DNA from: Paenibacillus shirakamiensis
GTDB lineage: Bacteria > Bacillota > Bacilli > Paenibacillales > Paenibacillaceae
Reading direction: 5' to 3'
Assembly (NCBI RefSeq): GCF_017874255.1
Contig: NZ_JAGGLD010000001.1
Location: forward strand, 930,001-994,000
Length of the DNA: 64,000 nt
Part shown: piece after piece, positions 1 to 8,568 of the stretch
How the letters are laid out: each line of letters starts with the position of its first letter
How positions within the stretch are numbered: the first letter of the stretch is position 1
Notes under the pieces: model-generated
The model's input: the letters and a program-made list of their open reading frames with translations, nothing else
Database searches by the model: none
Told to the model about the DNA's origin: nothing
Position numbers and translations under genes: made by a program

Positions 1-1110
1 GTATCCCTTAATGTTCCACCTAAAATTCTGAATAACATTGTCGTTGTACCGTTGCGATTTGTGAGCGAGCAAATGGGTCTTGCCGTCTATTGGTCTGACA
101 ACACCGTATATTTAACAAGTCCCAAATCACCAACCTCTTCCGGAGGAACAACACTAGAGCACGAAGGTGGAGAAGTCAAAGAACCAGTAAAACATGTAAA
201 AGGGCTGACTTTAGTCAACAATCAACTTACAGTCTCCTTAGATGGAGATGTTACTCCTGCAGTCACAACTTTACAAAATCCGGATCGTATTGTTATTGAT
301 CTGCCCAACACAAATTTTGATCCAGCGGCAGATACCTCTTTACCTTTAGATGCACAAGGAAAAGGAAAAATGGATGTTCGAGCTTATCCCAATCTTACGG
401 AGGTAAGGTATTCCTTATTCCACCGCGATCCAGATCTTGTAAGAGTGGTGGTACAGCTTCCTACAGCTAGCGGATTCGAAGTGAAGCGTGATCCACTCGC
501 AAATACGCTAACCATTGACTTGAATGGGAACGAGAGCAGCACGAATCCAACATCTTCATTAAATAAAAAAATTGTCGTTATAGATCCTGGGCATGGTGGG
601 AGTGATCCGGGAGCGACAAGTGTCGCAAGTCGTGAAGAAAAGAATTTCACCTTAGCCTTATCGTTAAAAGTTCAGCAAATTCTTCTGCAAGAACCTAATA
701 TTGAAGTGGTGATGACCCGCGATCAAGATATATATCCGACTCGAACGGAGCGCGTCATCCTAGCCAAGCAACTTCAGGCAGACCTGTATGTATCCATCCA
801 TGGCAATAATTCTGCTACATCTCCTACAGCTTCAGGAACAGAAACCTATTACTATCAGCGAAATAGCAGTAATATTTTAGCGAGCATTATTCATAAACAT
901 CTGGTTCAGGCACTTGGGTTCAAAGATCGTGGAGTAAAAAGTGGGAACTTCCAAGTCATCCGTGAGACAACGATGCCTGCAGTACTGCTTGAAATTGGAT
1001 TTCTCAGCAATAGCACAGAAGAAGCAGCGATGCACTCCGAGGAGATTCAATACAAAGCCGCTCAAGCCATCGTTGACGGGATCAAAGAATATCTAAATCT
1101 ATATACGTAG
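1..1110 (+). CDS. N-acetylmuramoyl-L-alanine amidase with stalk and AMIN domains (5' end missing)
   Basis: This enzyme cleaves the amide bond between N-acetylmuramic acid and the stem peptide of peptidoglycan, outside the cell. The frame is open from base 1, so the start and any signal peptide lie outside the window. The first visible residues end a copper-amine-oxidase-like stalk domain (VPLRFVSEQMG). An AMIN domain follows, then a C-terminal Amidase_3 domain with the zinc motif DPGHGG, a Glu in SREEKNF, SIHGN and the catalytic Glu in LLEIGFLSN. Stalk and AMIN modules are known to tether such enzymes to the wall. An imperfect hairpin without a T-run lies near 1143-1195. The family call is firm; the exact cellular role (separation, sporulation or turnover) is not. 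Confidence 0.93.
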   Translation, partial: VSLNVPPKILNNIVVVPLRFVSEQMGLAVYWSDNTVYLTSPKSPTSSGGTTLEHEGGEVKEPVKHVKGLTLVNNQLTVSLDGDVTPAVTTLQNPDRIVIDLPNTNFDPAADTSLPLDAQGKGKMDVRAYPNLTEVRYSLFHRDPDLVRVVVQLPTASGFEVKRDPLANTLTIDLNGNESSTNPTSSLNKKIVVIDPGHGGSDPGATSVASREEKNFTLALSLKVQQILLQEPNIEVVMTRDQDIYPTRTERVILAKQLQADLYVSIHGNNSATSPTASGTETYYYQRNSSNILASIIHKHLVQALGFKDRGVKSGNFQVIRETTMPAVLLEIGFLSNSTEEAAMHSEEIQYKAAQAIVDGIKEYLNLYT

Positions 1111-1339
1111 ATGAAATATTGAAATAGTTAAATAGGTGAATAGATGAATGTCCAAAAAGGATGTGAAAATAGCGCATTCTTTTTGTCATTCACCTTACAT
1201 CATGATCGAATATTCTTGCAAGCAGGACCCATAAGTGACTGCTTAGGATATTTCGGTTATGTATAATTGGATATATAATACAATGAAAAGAGAATTATTT
1301 AACGAAAGAGAATTTCATTAACGAAAGGAATACAACAAC

Positions 1340-2020
1340 ATGCGAATTACTGAACTTACTTTACAGACCCATCAATTGTGCGAAATCCAAGATTTTTATG
1401 AAAAAGTGCTAGAGTTAGCTGTACTTGAACAGTCGGAGACACAGTTCACCCTCCAGGTGGGAGGTTCAAAGATAACTTTTATTAGTGAGAATTCAGCAGA
1501 GAAGGCATACTATCATGTGGCCATTACCATACCTACGAATAGATTCCATGCGGCCAAACAATGGATTAAGGACAGAGGAATCTCATTAATCATGCAAGAA
1601 GGAGAGGATGAGTTCACATTTGAGGATTGGAATGCATCAGCACTCTATTTCTATGATCCTGATGATAATCTTATTGAATTTATAGCTCATCATTCTTTGG
1701 ACAATGCAGTAGTAGAGCCATTCGGTTCTACACTATTGCTTCGAGTTAGCGAAGTGGGACTTCCTGTTGATCATGTTCCTGAGGTAGTGAAAATGCTAAA
1801 GGACAGTCATTCTTTATCCCTCTGGCGTGGGAATGGCGAGCAATTTGCAGCTTTAGGAGATGCAGAAGGTCTGCTCATCGTGGTAGATTCAGCGCGGCCA
1901 TGGTTCCCGGATGGGCGTGCTCCAGGCATATTCCCAACTTCCGTAACGATAGAGAAAGGAATTAGGGAACCCGCAATGATATCTATTCAAGATGAGAACT
2001 ATGTAATAAAATTTCGATGA
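1340..2020 (+). CDS. VOC (glyoxalase/bleomycin-resistance fold) family protein
   Basis: This 226-residue cytoplasmic protein has an N-terminal vicinal-oxygen-chelate domain. It begins MRITELTLQTHQL, has a FYEKVLEL helix, and ends the module with YFYDPDDNLIEFIAHH, where Asp, Glu and His sit at typical metal-ligand or strand positions. The C-terminal half (about residues 125-226) looks like a second, more diverged module. Family members include glyoxalases, dioxygenases and drug-binding proteins, so the substrate cannot be read from the sequence. The ATG lies after the AAAGGA-like site near 1323. It stands alone, about 230 bp after the amidase and 39 bp before the next gene, possibly co-transcribed with it. 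Confidence 0.8.
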   Translation: MRITELTLQTHQLCEIQDFYEKVLELAVLEQSETQFTLQVGGSKITFISENSAEKAYYHVAITIPTNRFHAAKQWIKDRGISLIMQEGEDEFTFEDWNASALYFYDPDDNLIEFIAHHSLDNAVVEPFGSTLLLRVSEVGLPVDHVPEVVKMLKDSHSLSLWRGNGEQFAALGDAEGLLIVVDSARPWFPDGRAPGIFPTSVTIEKGIREPAMISIQDENYVIKFR

Positions 2021-2059
2021 AATTTAGATGTATGAGTAGAGAACTAGGAGGAGAAAGTC

Positions 2060-2803
2060 ATGGATATGTTTTTGAATTATAAATCAGCCATTTGGCGACT
2101 TCCTCTGTATCTACCTCTTACGAAGAGGGACTTGCTCGTCCCTGAATTTGAAATCCATAGAGAATCTATGTTCTGTATGTACTATGCCCCTCACAATGAG
2201 TATATCAATCGTAAAGCCCGGGTATTCATCGTAGGATTAACACCGGGCTGGACTCAAATGAAGCTTGCTTTTGAAGAAGCTAGGTGCTGTCTAGAGCACG
2301 GTGATTCGGATGAGAACGTACTGCGCAAAGCAAAACAAGCCGCAAGATTTGCAGGTTCTATGAGAACAAATTTGAGTAAGATGCTGGATGTATTGGGCCT
2401 TCAAGATCAATTACAGATTTCTTCTACCCTCACACTTTTTCAGGAGCATCAAGATCTGTTACATACCACATCTGTACTACAGTTTCCTGTCTTTGTTAAT
2501 GAGAAAAATTATACGGGAGCGCATCCAGTTCTCCTATCCAATAAGTATTTAAGAGAGAGAGCCATTTCACATATAACTCAGGAAATACAACGACTGGGTC
2601 CGGTCTTAATCATCCCTCTAGGAAAATCTGTTGAGACCATCCTCTATCGACTAGATCAAGAAGGAAGACTTCAAGGAAACACTGTATTGTGGAATTTTCC
2701 TCACCCTTCGGGAGCGAACGGACATAGGCATCAACAATTCGCTGAGCATAAACAGCGTATGAAGCAAAAGCTGTGTGATTATTTTGCGGGATATAAGAAT
2801 TAA
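2060..2803 (+). CDS. Uncharacterised protein resembling the uracil-DNA glycosylase fold
   Basis: This is a 247-residue soluble protein. Residues around ARVFIVGLTPGW and the C-terminal NFPHPSGANGHR resemble the two active-site blocks of the uracil-DNA glycosylase superfamily (a GxxPG-like loop and an HPS loop). The middle is not like any canonical family I recognise. No catalytic activity can be assigned, and loss of the usual first-motif Asp is possible. The gene has a strong GGAGGAG site before its ATG. It sits between the VOC gene and the biotin-regulated operon, and neither neighbour suggests a role. Fold assignment is an inference from the two motifs. Confidence 0.55.
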   Translation: MDMFLNYKSAIWRLPLYLPLTKRDLLVPEFEIHRESMFCMYYAPHNEYINRKARVFIVGLTPGWTQMKLAFEEARCCLEHGDSDENVLRKAKQAARFAGSMRTNLSKMLDVLGLQDQLQISSTLTLFQEHQDLLHTTSVLQFPVFVNEKNYTGAHPVLLSNKYLRERAISHITQEIQRLGPVLIIPLGKSVETILYRLDQEGRLQGNTVLWNFPHPSGANGHRHQQFAEHKQRMKQKLCDYFAGYKN

Positions 2804-2834
2804 AGACTAAGCCAACTATTTTTGTATAAAGAAG

Positions 2835-2877
2835 TTGATAATTTTATTGTTAACCAAAATATAATTATGGTTTACAA
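2835..2877 (+). promoter_or_regulatory. BirA-type biotin operator over the bioY promoter
   Basis: An inverted repeat TTGTTAACC-N13-GGTTTACAA occupies 2847-2877. It matches the BirA biotin-repressor operator form known from Bacillus bio operons. A TATAAT box at 2860-2865 lies inside it, with a TTGATA box at 2835-2840 (19 bp spacing, slightly long). Binding of holo-BirA would cover the -10 region, so the bioY operon should be repressed when biotin is plentiful. Confidence 0.85.
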
Positions 2878-2962
2878 TTAAGAGGGTTGGCGATATAATT
2901 GCAAATGCATTCCATGTCGACATGAATCGAAAAATGAAATTTTAAACGGAGGTAGAGTTAGA

Positions 2963-3517
2963 TTGAAGACAAAAGAAATGGTGTTTGCTGCATTATTCGC
3001 GGCATTTATAGCTGTATTGGGGATGATTCCACCTATACCTCTGGGGTTCATTCCTGTTCCTGTTACGGCTCAAACTCTTGGAGTGATGCTGGCAGGATGC
3101 TTTTTAGGGAGGAAGACGGCTACTATTAGTTTGATATTATTTGTTGTGTTAGTTGCATTAGGTCTACCGTTGTTGTCAGGAGGTCGTGGAGGTCTTTCTG
3201 TACTCGTGGGCCCTACCGCTGGGTATTTGTTGAGCTGGCCCTTAGCAGCATTTTGTATTGGGTATGCTACTGAGAAAGTATGGCCGTCGCTTGCAACATG
3301 GAAGGTTATTACGATTAATTTCTTCTGTGGTGTAATCCTAATTAATCTTATTGGAGCTCCAGTTATGGCACTGATCACCCATACTTCCGTGTGGGCTGGA
3401 CTTGTAGGCGCATTGGCATTCCTGCCAGGAGACTGCATAAAAGCTGTGATCGCAGCAATTATTGCGGTACAGGTGAGAGCGATTAGTCCTATTGAGGAGC
3501 GAGCACATTCATTTTAA
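2963..3517 (+). CDS. bioY: Biotin transporter BioY (ECF S-component)
   Basis: BioY is the integral-membrane biotin-binding subunit of an energy-coupling-factor transporter. The 184-residue product has about six hydrophobic segments and family motifs such as GFIPVPVTAQTLGVMLAG near the N terminus and GPTAGYLLSWPLAAF in the middle. It starts with TTG, supported by CGGAGGT at 2948-2954. The start lies 86 bp after the BirA-type operator. Uniquely useful context: an ECF A, A' and T set lies at the end of the same co-directional gene run, so this S-component may have a dedicated energising module instead of a shared one. Confidence 0.95.
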   Translation: MKTKEMVFAALFAAFIAVLGMIPPIPLGFIPVPVTAQTLGVMLAGCFLGRKTATISLILFVVLVALGLPLLSGGRGGLSVLVGPTAGYLLSWPLAAFCIGYATEKVWPSLATWKVITINFFCGVILINLIGAPVMALITHTSVWAGLVGALAFLPGDCIKAVIAAIIAVQVRAISPIEERAHSF

Positions 3518-3601
3518 CAAGATGATCTAAGATATTTTTAAAACTACTTATATTACAATCCATACATTTCATGGTACAAACTGACTGGATGTGATCTATA
3601 G

Positions 3602-5083
3602 ATGAACCTAATGATGTCGCTCCTGCGTCATGCAGAGCAGACGCCTGACGCTATTGCCTTGTCCACTGAGCATAAGGATCTTACGTATTCAGCACTAATA
3701 CATAGGATGAAGACTATTGCTGAAGGGCTAAAGCCATATATTCATACTCGTGACAAGATTGCAATTTTATCTAGCAACCGAATTGAATTTATAGAAGTTT
3801 TCCTAGGGGCGGTCTTTGCAGGGGCTATACCTGTTCCATTAGATCCCAAATGGAGTCCTACCGAATTGGACATGGTTCTAAAGCAGTGTCAGCCGGCTGT
3901 GATTTTTGCTGAGGATGAACATGCATCTGATATAACAAAGCTGGATTTAGATATCCAGCTTTTTACTTTTAACGACGCTAGCACTCATGCTTATGAAAAA
4001 TGGCTCTCAACACTAACTCCTGCCATGGATACGGACAGATTAAATGACCTTTTGTTCATTGGTTTCACTTCTGGAACTACAGGAATTCCCAAGGGGTTCA
4101 TGCGATCCCATACTTCATGGATTCATAGCTTTGAAGCTACTATTGAAGCTTTTCAGCTCCATTCTATGGAACATTTTATTGCTCCAGGGCCGCTTGTACA
4201 CTCGTTGTCATTATTTGCTTTGATGCAGAGCCTTTACCTAGGTGCGACGTTCCATCTTATGCAGCACTTCGATGCCTCCATTGTAGTAGAGAAGTGCACT
4301 ACATTTCCCGAGATGATTATGTATGTGGTACCGACGATGATAGAGTCCATACTACAGCAACCCATACCTGAACAGATGAGAATTCAAGCGCTCATTAGTT
4401 CGGGAGGAACATGGTCAGAAGCATCTAAGAAAAGATGTAAAGAAGTTTTTGCTAACACTAAACTATATGAATACTACGGTTCTTCTGAAGCGAGCTATAT
4501 CAGTTTTATGGATGTGTACACGGAGAACAAGCAGGGGTCAGTAGGCATTCCATTTCAAGGGGTCGAAGTTTCTATCCGTGATGATGATTTTAAAGAGGTT
4601 CCGACAGGAACCATTGGCCAGCTGTACATTCGAAGCCACATGGTATTCTCCGGATATTATCCCGACTCGGTAGAGACAGCATCGGTTTTCCGTGAAGGCT
4701 ATCTTACCTTAGGAGATTACGTATCTGTAGATCATGATGGATATTTGTATATAGCAGGGCGTGTCAAAAATAGGATGATATCAGGTGGTCTTAATATTTT
4801 TCCCGAGGAAATTGAAACGGTTCTATTAAAACGCCCTGAAATTCAAGAAGTTATGGTGCTTGGTGTACCCGATCCGTACTGGGGAGAGCAGGTAACAGTT
4901 CTAGTCAAGTGGAAGGGACAAGATCGACTAAGTCTGGAAGACATCAAACTGTATTGTCGTCAATATTTAGCAAGCTATAAAGCTCCAAAACAGCTCTTCA
5001 CTATAGAGCAATTCATCTATACTAGCAGCGGTAAATTGGCCAGACAAATGATGAAAGACATGGTGCAAAGGAGAAGCCTATGA
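3602..5083 (+). CDS. yhfT: Acyl-CoA ligase, YhfT-like
   Basis: This 493-residue ANL-superfamily adenylating enzyme should activate a fatty or other carboxylic acid to an acyl-CoA through an acyl-AMP. Motifs are in order: the P-loop FTSGTTGIPKG, YEYYGSSEAS, GDYVSVDHDGYLYIAGR, and the C-terminal catalytic lysine in TSSGKLAR. The length is typical. In B. subtilis the biotin-linked bioY paralogue yhfU lies with yhfT and yhfS, the same combination as here. Its end overlaps the thiolase start by 4 bp, so translation is probably coupled. The substrate is unknown; a pimelate-type acid would fit the biotin regulation but is inference. Confidence 0.85.
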   Translation: MNLMMSLLRHAEQTPDAIALSTEHKDLTYSALIHRMKTIAEGLKPYIHTRDKIAILSSNRIEFIEVFLGAVFAGAIPVPLDPKWSPTELDMVLKQCQPAVIFAEDEHASDITKLDLDIQLFTFNDASTHAYEKWLSTLTPAMDTDRLNDLLFIGFTSGTTGIPKGFMRSHTSWIHSFEATIEAFQLHSMEHFIAPGPLVHSLSLFALMQSLYLGATFHLMQHFDASIVVEKCTTFPEMIMYVVPTMIESILQQPIPEQMRIQALISSGGTWSEASKKRCKEVFANTKLYEYYGSSEASYISFMDVYTENKQGSVGIPFQGVEVSIRDDDFKEVPTGTIGQLYIRSHMVFSGYYPDSVETASVFREGYLTLGDYVSVDHDGYLYIAGRVKNRMISGGLNIFPEEIETVLLKRPEIQEVMVLGVPDPYWGEQVTVLVKWKGQDRLSLEDIKLYCRQYLASYKAPKQLFTIEQFIYTSSGKLARQMMKDMVQRRSL

Positions 5084-6231
5084 ACGAAGCTGTAATCGTA
5101 ATGGCAAAGCGTACTGCTATTGGCAAGGTGGGTGGCATACTTAGCACAGTGGAGCCGCAGTCCTTAGTAGCGCCTCTTATTCAGCGCATCCTAGAGCACA
5201 CTAATACACCTCCCGCATGTATAGATGATGTCATCCTTGGAAATGTAATTGGACCCGGTGGTAATCTTGCGCGACTCGCAGCGTTGGAAGCAGGACTTCC
5301 CATCTCCGTACCGGGTGTTACAGTGGACAGACAATGTGGATCTGGATTAGAAGCCATTAATATGGCGGCAAGACTTATTCAAAGTGGGGCGGGAGAGGTC
5401 TATTTGGCTGGTGGAGTTGAAAGTGTGAGCCGGGCACCTTGGAAAATAAGTAAACCTGGTACATTGATGGAGACGCCTCAGTTCTATGACAGAGCTCCTT
5501 TCACACCTCGCAGCTTCGGTGATCCCGACATGGGCATAGCGGCTGAACACGTTGCACGACAATTCCAAATTACAAGAGAAGCGCAAGATCACTATGCTTT
5601 TAAGAGTCATCAAAAAGCAGTTCATTCGCAGCATACAGGAAGGTTCAATCAAGAGATAGTTCCTATTCAAGTCGGCGGGGAATGGGTCGCTAAGGATGAA
5701 TGTCCAAGGTCATCTACAAGTATAGAGAAGTTAGCTAGCCTCCAGCCGATCTTTCTTAAAGACGGCACGGTTACTGCGGGCAATGCCTGCCCCATTAATG
5801 ATGGAGCCGCTATAGTGCTAATCATGTCTATGAAAAAGTGCCGTGAGATGAATTTACAACCTATTTTGCGTGTTGTGGATGCCCAGGCCATTGGTATAGA
5901 TCCTAATGTGTTAGGAATAGGCCCTGTGCCTGCGGTTCAAAAGCTGCTAAAGCGACAGCACATAGCAATGAAGGATATAGATATCATAGAATTTAATGAA
6001 GCCTTTGCATCACAAGTTCTTGCCTGTCTCCATGAGCTTCAGATTCCGGAAGACAAGGTTAATCTTGGCGGGGGCGCACTTGCCTTAGGTCATCCTTACG
6101 GAGCATCGGGAGCTATTTTGATGACTAGATTATGTGCTGAGATGCAGATTCGTCCCTATAATCGGGGATTAGCTACACTCGGCATTGGCGGGGGAATGGG
6201 GTTAGCTACCTTAGTGGAGGGGGTCCAATGA
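5080..6231 (+). CDS. yhfS: Thiolase family protein, YhfS-like, with altered second catalytic Cys
   Basis: Thiolases condense or cleave 3-ketoacyl-CoA. The 383-residue protein keeps the nucleophile Cys86 (VDRQCGSG), NEAFA and His338 (ALGHPYGASG). The usual C-terminal catalytic cysteine in the C-I-GGG-x-G block is glycine (Gly368, ATLGIGGGMG); the codon read directly is GGC. His338 and residue 368 have the same 30-residue spacing as His348 and Cys378 of the Zoogloea enzyme, so the alignment is safe. The change may alter or slow proton transfer, or point to a different reaction. The gene overlaps its neighbours by 4 bp on both sides. Confidence 0.88.
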   Translation: MNEAVIVMAKRTAIGKVGGILSTVEPQSLVAPLIQRILEHTNTPPACIDDVILGNVIGPGGNLARLAALEAGLPISVPGVTVDRQCGSGLEAINMAARLIQSGAGEVYLAGGVESVSRAPWKISKPGTLMETPQFYDRAPFTPRSFGDPDMGIAAEHVARQFQITREAQDHYAFKSHQKAVHSQHTGRFNQEIVPIQVGGEWVAKDECPRSSTSIEKLASLQPIFLKDGTVTAGNACPINDGAAIVLIMSMKKCREMNLQPILRVVDAQAIGIDPNVLGIGPVPAVQKLLKRQHIAMKDIDIIEFNEAFASQVLACLHELQIPEDKVNLGGGALALGHPYGASGAILMTRLCAEMQIRPYNRGLATLGIGGGMGLATLVEGVQ

Positions 6232-6608
6232 ATAAGCTTCACCATCGTTTTGAACTCTCGGCTACATCGATTATGGAGTATGCTAAGAGCATTGGGGCGG
6301 ATCTACAAATGGTGGATGGTACTTTGATTGCCCCTTCCACGATGCCCATAATATTTTGGACAGCATTTGATGTACCTTGGTTGAACACGGACCTACCTAT
6401 ACTTCACGGAAAACAGCAATTCTATTATGAAGCTCCTCTAGAGGCAGGAATGATGCTGGATTGTGAATTATCTTTAATTCAGATGGAGAGGAAGAGTGGA
6501 AGAAGGGGAGAACTTACTTTGTACACGCATATGCTTACTTGTAGTTATAATGGGCGACTTTTAATGTCATCTGAAACGATATTAATCTCTGTAAAGGACC
6601 GCGTATGA
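6228..6608 (+). CDS. FAS1-like dehydratase-domain protein (MaoC-like N-terminal type)
   Basis: This 126-residue protein resembles the hot-dog N-terminal half of two-subunit MaoC-type hydratases. It has an N-terminal helix (ATSIMEYAKSIG), a TMPIIFWT strand and a long LHGKQQFYYEAPLEAGMMLDC stretch typical of the family. It lacks the catalytic Asp/His pair, which is supplied by the next gene, so the two probably form a heteromeric enoyl/3-hydroxyacyl-CoA (de)hydratase. It overlaps both neighbours by 4 bp. Substrate chain length cannot be judged. Confidence 0.75.
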   Translation: MNKLHHRFELSATSIMEYAKSIGADLQMVDGTLIAPSTMPIIFWTAFDVPWLNTDLPILHGKQQFYYEAPLEAGMMLDCELSLIQMERKSGRRGELTLYTHMLTCSYNGRLLMSSETILISVKDRV

Positions 6609-6949
6609 ACAAAAAATTTACCACAGAAGAAGTAACCAGATATGCCGAAATTTCGAAGGATACCTCAGCCATTCATTTAGATGCTGAAGTCGCTGCAAAA
6701 GCGGGTTATGGACGCCCTATTGTACATGGCATGCTTATTATGGGTACAGCGCAATCTTTTTACTTAGCTAAGCATCCACTGCAATGGATCACGAACTACT
6801 CGATGCAATTTCACTCTCCATTAGAGGTGGATTCGGAAGCAAGCTTCCAATTTAGAAAGGAAGTTGATCAGGTTCATGTGACCATTGCTTTGCAGACGGG
6901 AGAGTTAATTGCTGAGGGAATTATGTCCGTGAAGGATATTCTTACATGA
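6605..6949 (+). CDS. MaoC-like (R)-hydratase / dehydratase subunit
   Basis: This 114-residue hot-dog-fold protein carries the catalytic hydratase-2 motif. YAEISKDTSAIHLD has the Asp and His expected to activate water, followed by GYGRPIVHGML. It should interconvert enoyl-CoA and 3-hydroxyacyl-CoA, probably with the preceding FAS1-like subunit. The gene overlaps its neighbours by 4 bp on each side. Together with the thiolase and the next reductase it completes three of the four steps of a reverse beta-oxidation-type cycle; no enoyl reductase is present in the operon. Confidence 0.83.
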   Translation: MNKKFTTEEVTRYAEISKDTSAIHLDAEVAAKAGYGRPIVHGMLIMGTAQSFYLAKHPLQWITNYSMQFHSPLEVDSEASFQFRKEVDQVHVTIALQTGELIAEGIMSVKDILT

Positions 6950-7767
6950 AGAAGACGGTCTTAATTACTGGTTCAACCCGCGGCATTGGAAAAAGCTTGG
7001 CTATCCACCTAGCAGAAGCGGAATACATCGTCTTTGTGAACGGGACCAATCGGCTTCTCATTGACGAAGTCGTACATGAGATTCAGCAAGCAGGTGGAGA
7101 AGCTATAGGTTATAGGGCTGATATAGGGAATAGTTCCGAGGTTAAGGAGATGATCGATAGGATTAAAGATCGTTATAGTCGTATCGATGTCTTCATTCAT
7201 AATGCAGGTCATGTGCAGGATAAAAAAATCCGTGATATGTCGGAAGAAGCTTGGACAGCCGTGCTTCGTATTCATTTAAATGGCGCTTTTTACTGCATTC
7301 AGCATGTACTCCCACATATGGAAGTTCACGGAGGGGATATTGTTATGATGACTTCCTTGGCTGGTTTGCAGGGTTCCGTTGGGCAAGTGAACTATAGTGC
7401 GGCTAAGGCCGGTGTGCTTGGGATGATCTGGACGTTATCCGCTGAACTCCAGCGATATAGAATCAGGGTAAATGGCATTTCCCCTGCAGCTTTAACAGAC
7501 ATGACCCGCCCAGTCATTGAACACATGAGAGAGAAATATGCTCAGCTTAATGAGCCATTTCCAGCATTCTGGAATGTTGGTCAACCGGACGATGTAGCTA
7601 GATTCGTGGTCGCACTATTAGCTCAGCCCGCCCAGGATTTAACCGGTGAAATCTTTGGAGTCAATGGAACGAAGATTACACAATGGCAGAAGCCGGCACC
7701 TGCCTTATCTGAGTACAATCCAGAGGACTTTTTCAAAGCATGGCACAGCCAGAAGGGAAGGACATAG
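6946..7767 (+). CDS. Short-chain dehydrogenase/reductase, FabG-like ketoreductase
   Basis: This 273-residue SDR should reduce a 3-ketoacyl thioester or a similar carbonyl with NAD(P)H. The Rossmann motif TGSTRGIGK is at residues 7-15, NAG follows the fourth strand, and the catalytic Ser-Tyr-Lys is in MMTSLAG and NYSAAKAG. The C-terminal extension (PALSEYNPEDFFKAW) is slightly longer than in FabG. Overlap of 4 bp with the hydratase gene and direct abutment with the ECF ATPase gene put it in the same transcript. Its operon partners favour a 3-ketoacyl substrate. Confidence 0.85.
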   Translation: MKKTVLITGSTRGIGKSLAIHLAEAEYIVFVNGTNRLLIDEVVHEIQQAGGEAIGYRADIGNSSEVKEMIDRIKDRYSRIDVFIHNAGHVQDKKIRDMSEEAWTAVLRIHLNGAFYCIQHVLPHMEVHGGDIVMMTSLAGLQGSVGQVNYSAAKAGVLGMIWTLSAELQRYRIRVNGISPAALTDMTRPVIEHMREKYAQLNEPFPAFWNVGQPDDVARFVVALLAQPAQDLTGEIFGVNGTKITQWQKPAPALSEYNPEDFFKAWHSQKGRT

Positions 7768-8568
7768 ATGCTTGTATTTGACCATGTTGATTTCTATTAT
7801 AAAAAGGATCAGCCGATTCTCCACAATATGAGCTTTACAATTCAGCCCGGGGAGTTCGTGGCAATTGTCGGAGCGAATGGCTGCGGGAAGTCAACGATAG
7901 CGAGGCTCATGAATGGATTGCTGCTGCCGAATCAAGGTCAGGTAAGATACCACGATTGGGTAACCTTAAACCCCAAGGATACCCATAGCATCCATGAGAA
8001 AATTGGATATATATTTCAAAGTCCGGAAGACCAATTCATCACCACGACGGTGCTGGATGAAGTCCTTTTTGGACTGGAAAATATCCGAGTGGCTAGGCAA
8101 GATATGCAGTCCCGTGTCGTTCATGCTCTACAAGCGGTTGACATGCTAGACTATGCACAAGCGATGCCCCATCAGCTTTCGGGTGGCCAGATGCAGCGCG
8201 TAGCGATTGCAGCTATTATTGCGATGCGTCCAGAAGTTATTATTTTTGACGAAGCAACGTCCATGCTTGATCCTCAGGCTAGAGAGCAGGTATTATCGAT
8301 TATGCGTGATTTGCATCTCCAAGGAATGACCATAATTCATGTCACCCATCATATGGATGAAGTGCTATCAGCTCAGCGTGTCATACTCATAGATCAGGGT
8401 CGTATTGCATACGACGGAGATGCAGTAGACTTTTTTGATACCGTGCAGGTCTCCGATTATCAATTGACTGCCCCATTTGCGGTTAGGTTACATCACAAGC
8501 TTGAGCTAATCAGACCCGTGCGAGCAGATTGGAAGGAGATGATTCGTTCGAAGTGGCCTACGAACTGA
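7768..8568 (+). CDS. ecfA1: ECF transporter ATPase subunit A
   Basis: This 266-residue ATPase has Walker A GANGCGKST, Q-loop IFQSPEDQ, signature LSGGQMQR and Walker B VIIFDEATSMLD, followed by a switch His in THHMDE. The pattern is that of the first ATPase of an energy-coupling-factor transporter, which powers vitamin uptake with an S-component such as BioY. The ATG follows the stop of the SDR gene without a gap; AAGGGAAGG just upstream serves as ribosome binding site. It is one of a pair with the next gene. Confidence 0.9.
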   Translation: MLVFDHVDFYYKKDQPILHNMSFTIQPGEFVAIVGANGCGKSTIARLMNGLLLPNQGQVRYHDWVTLNPKDTHSIHEKIGYIFQSPEDQFITTTVLDEVLFGLENIRVARQDMQSRVVHALQAVDMLDYAQAMPHQLSGGQMQRVAIAAIIAMRPEVIIFDEATSMLDPQAREQVLSIMRDLHLQGMTIIHVTHHMDEVLSAQRVILIDQGRIAYDGDAVDFFDTVQVSDYQLTAPFAVRLHHKLELIRPVRADWKEMIRSKWPTN

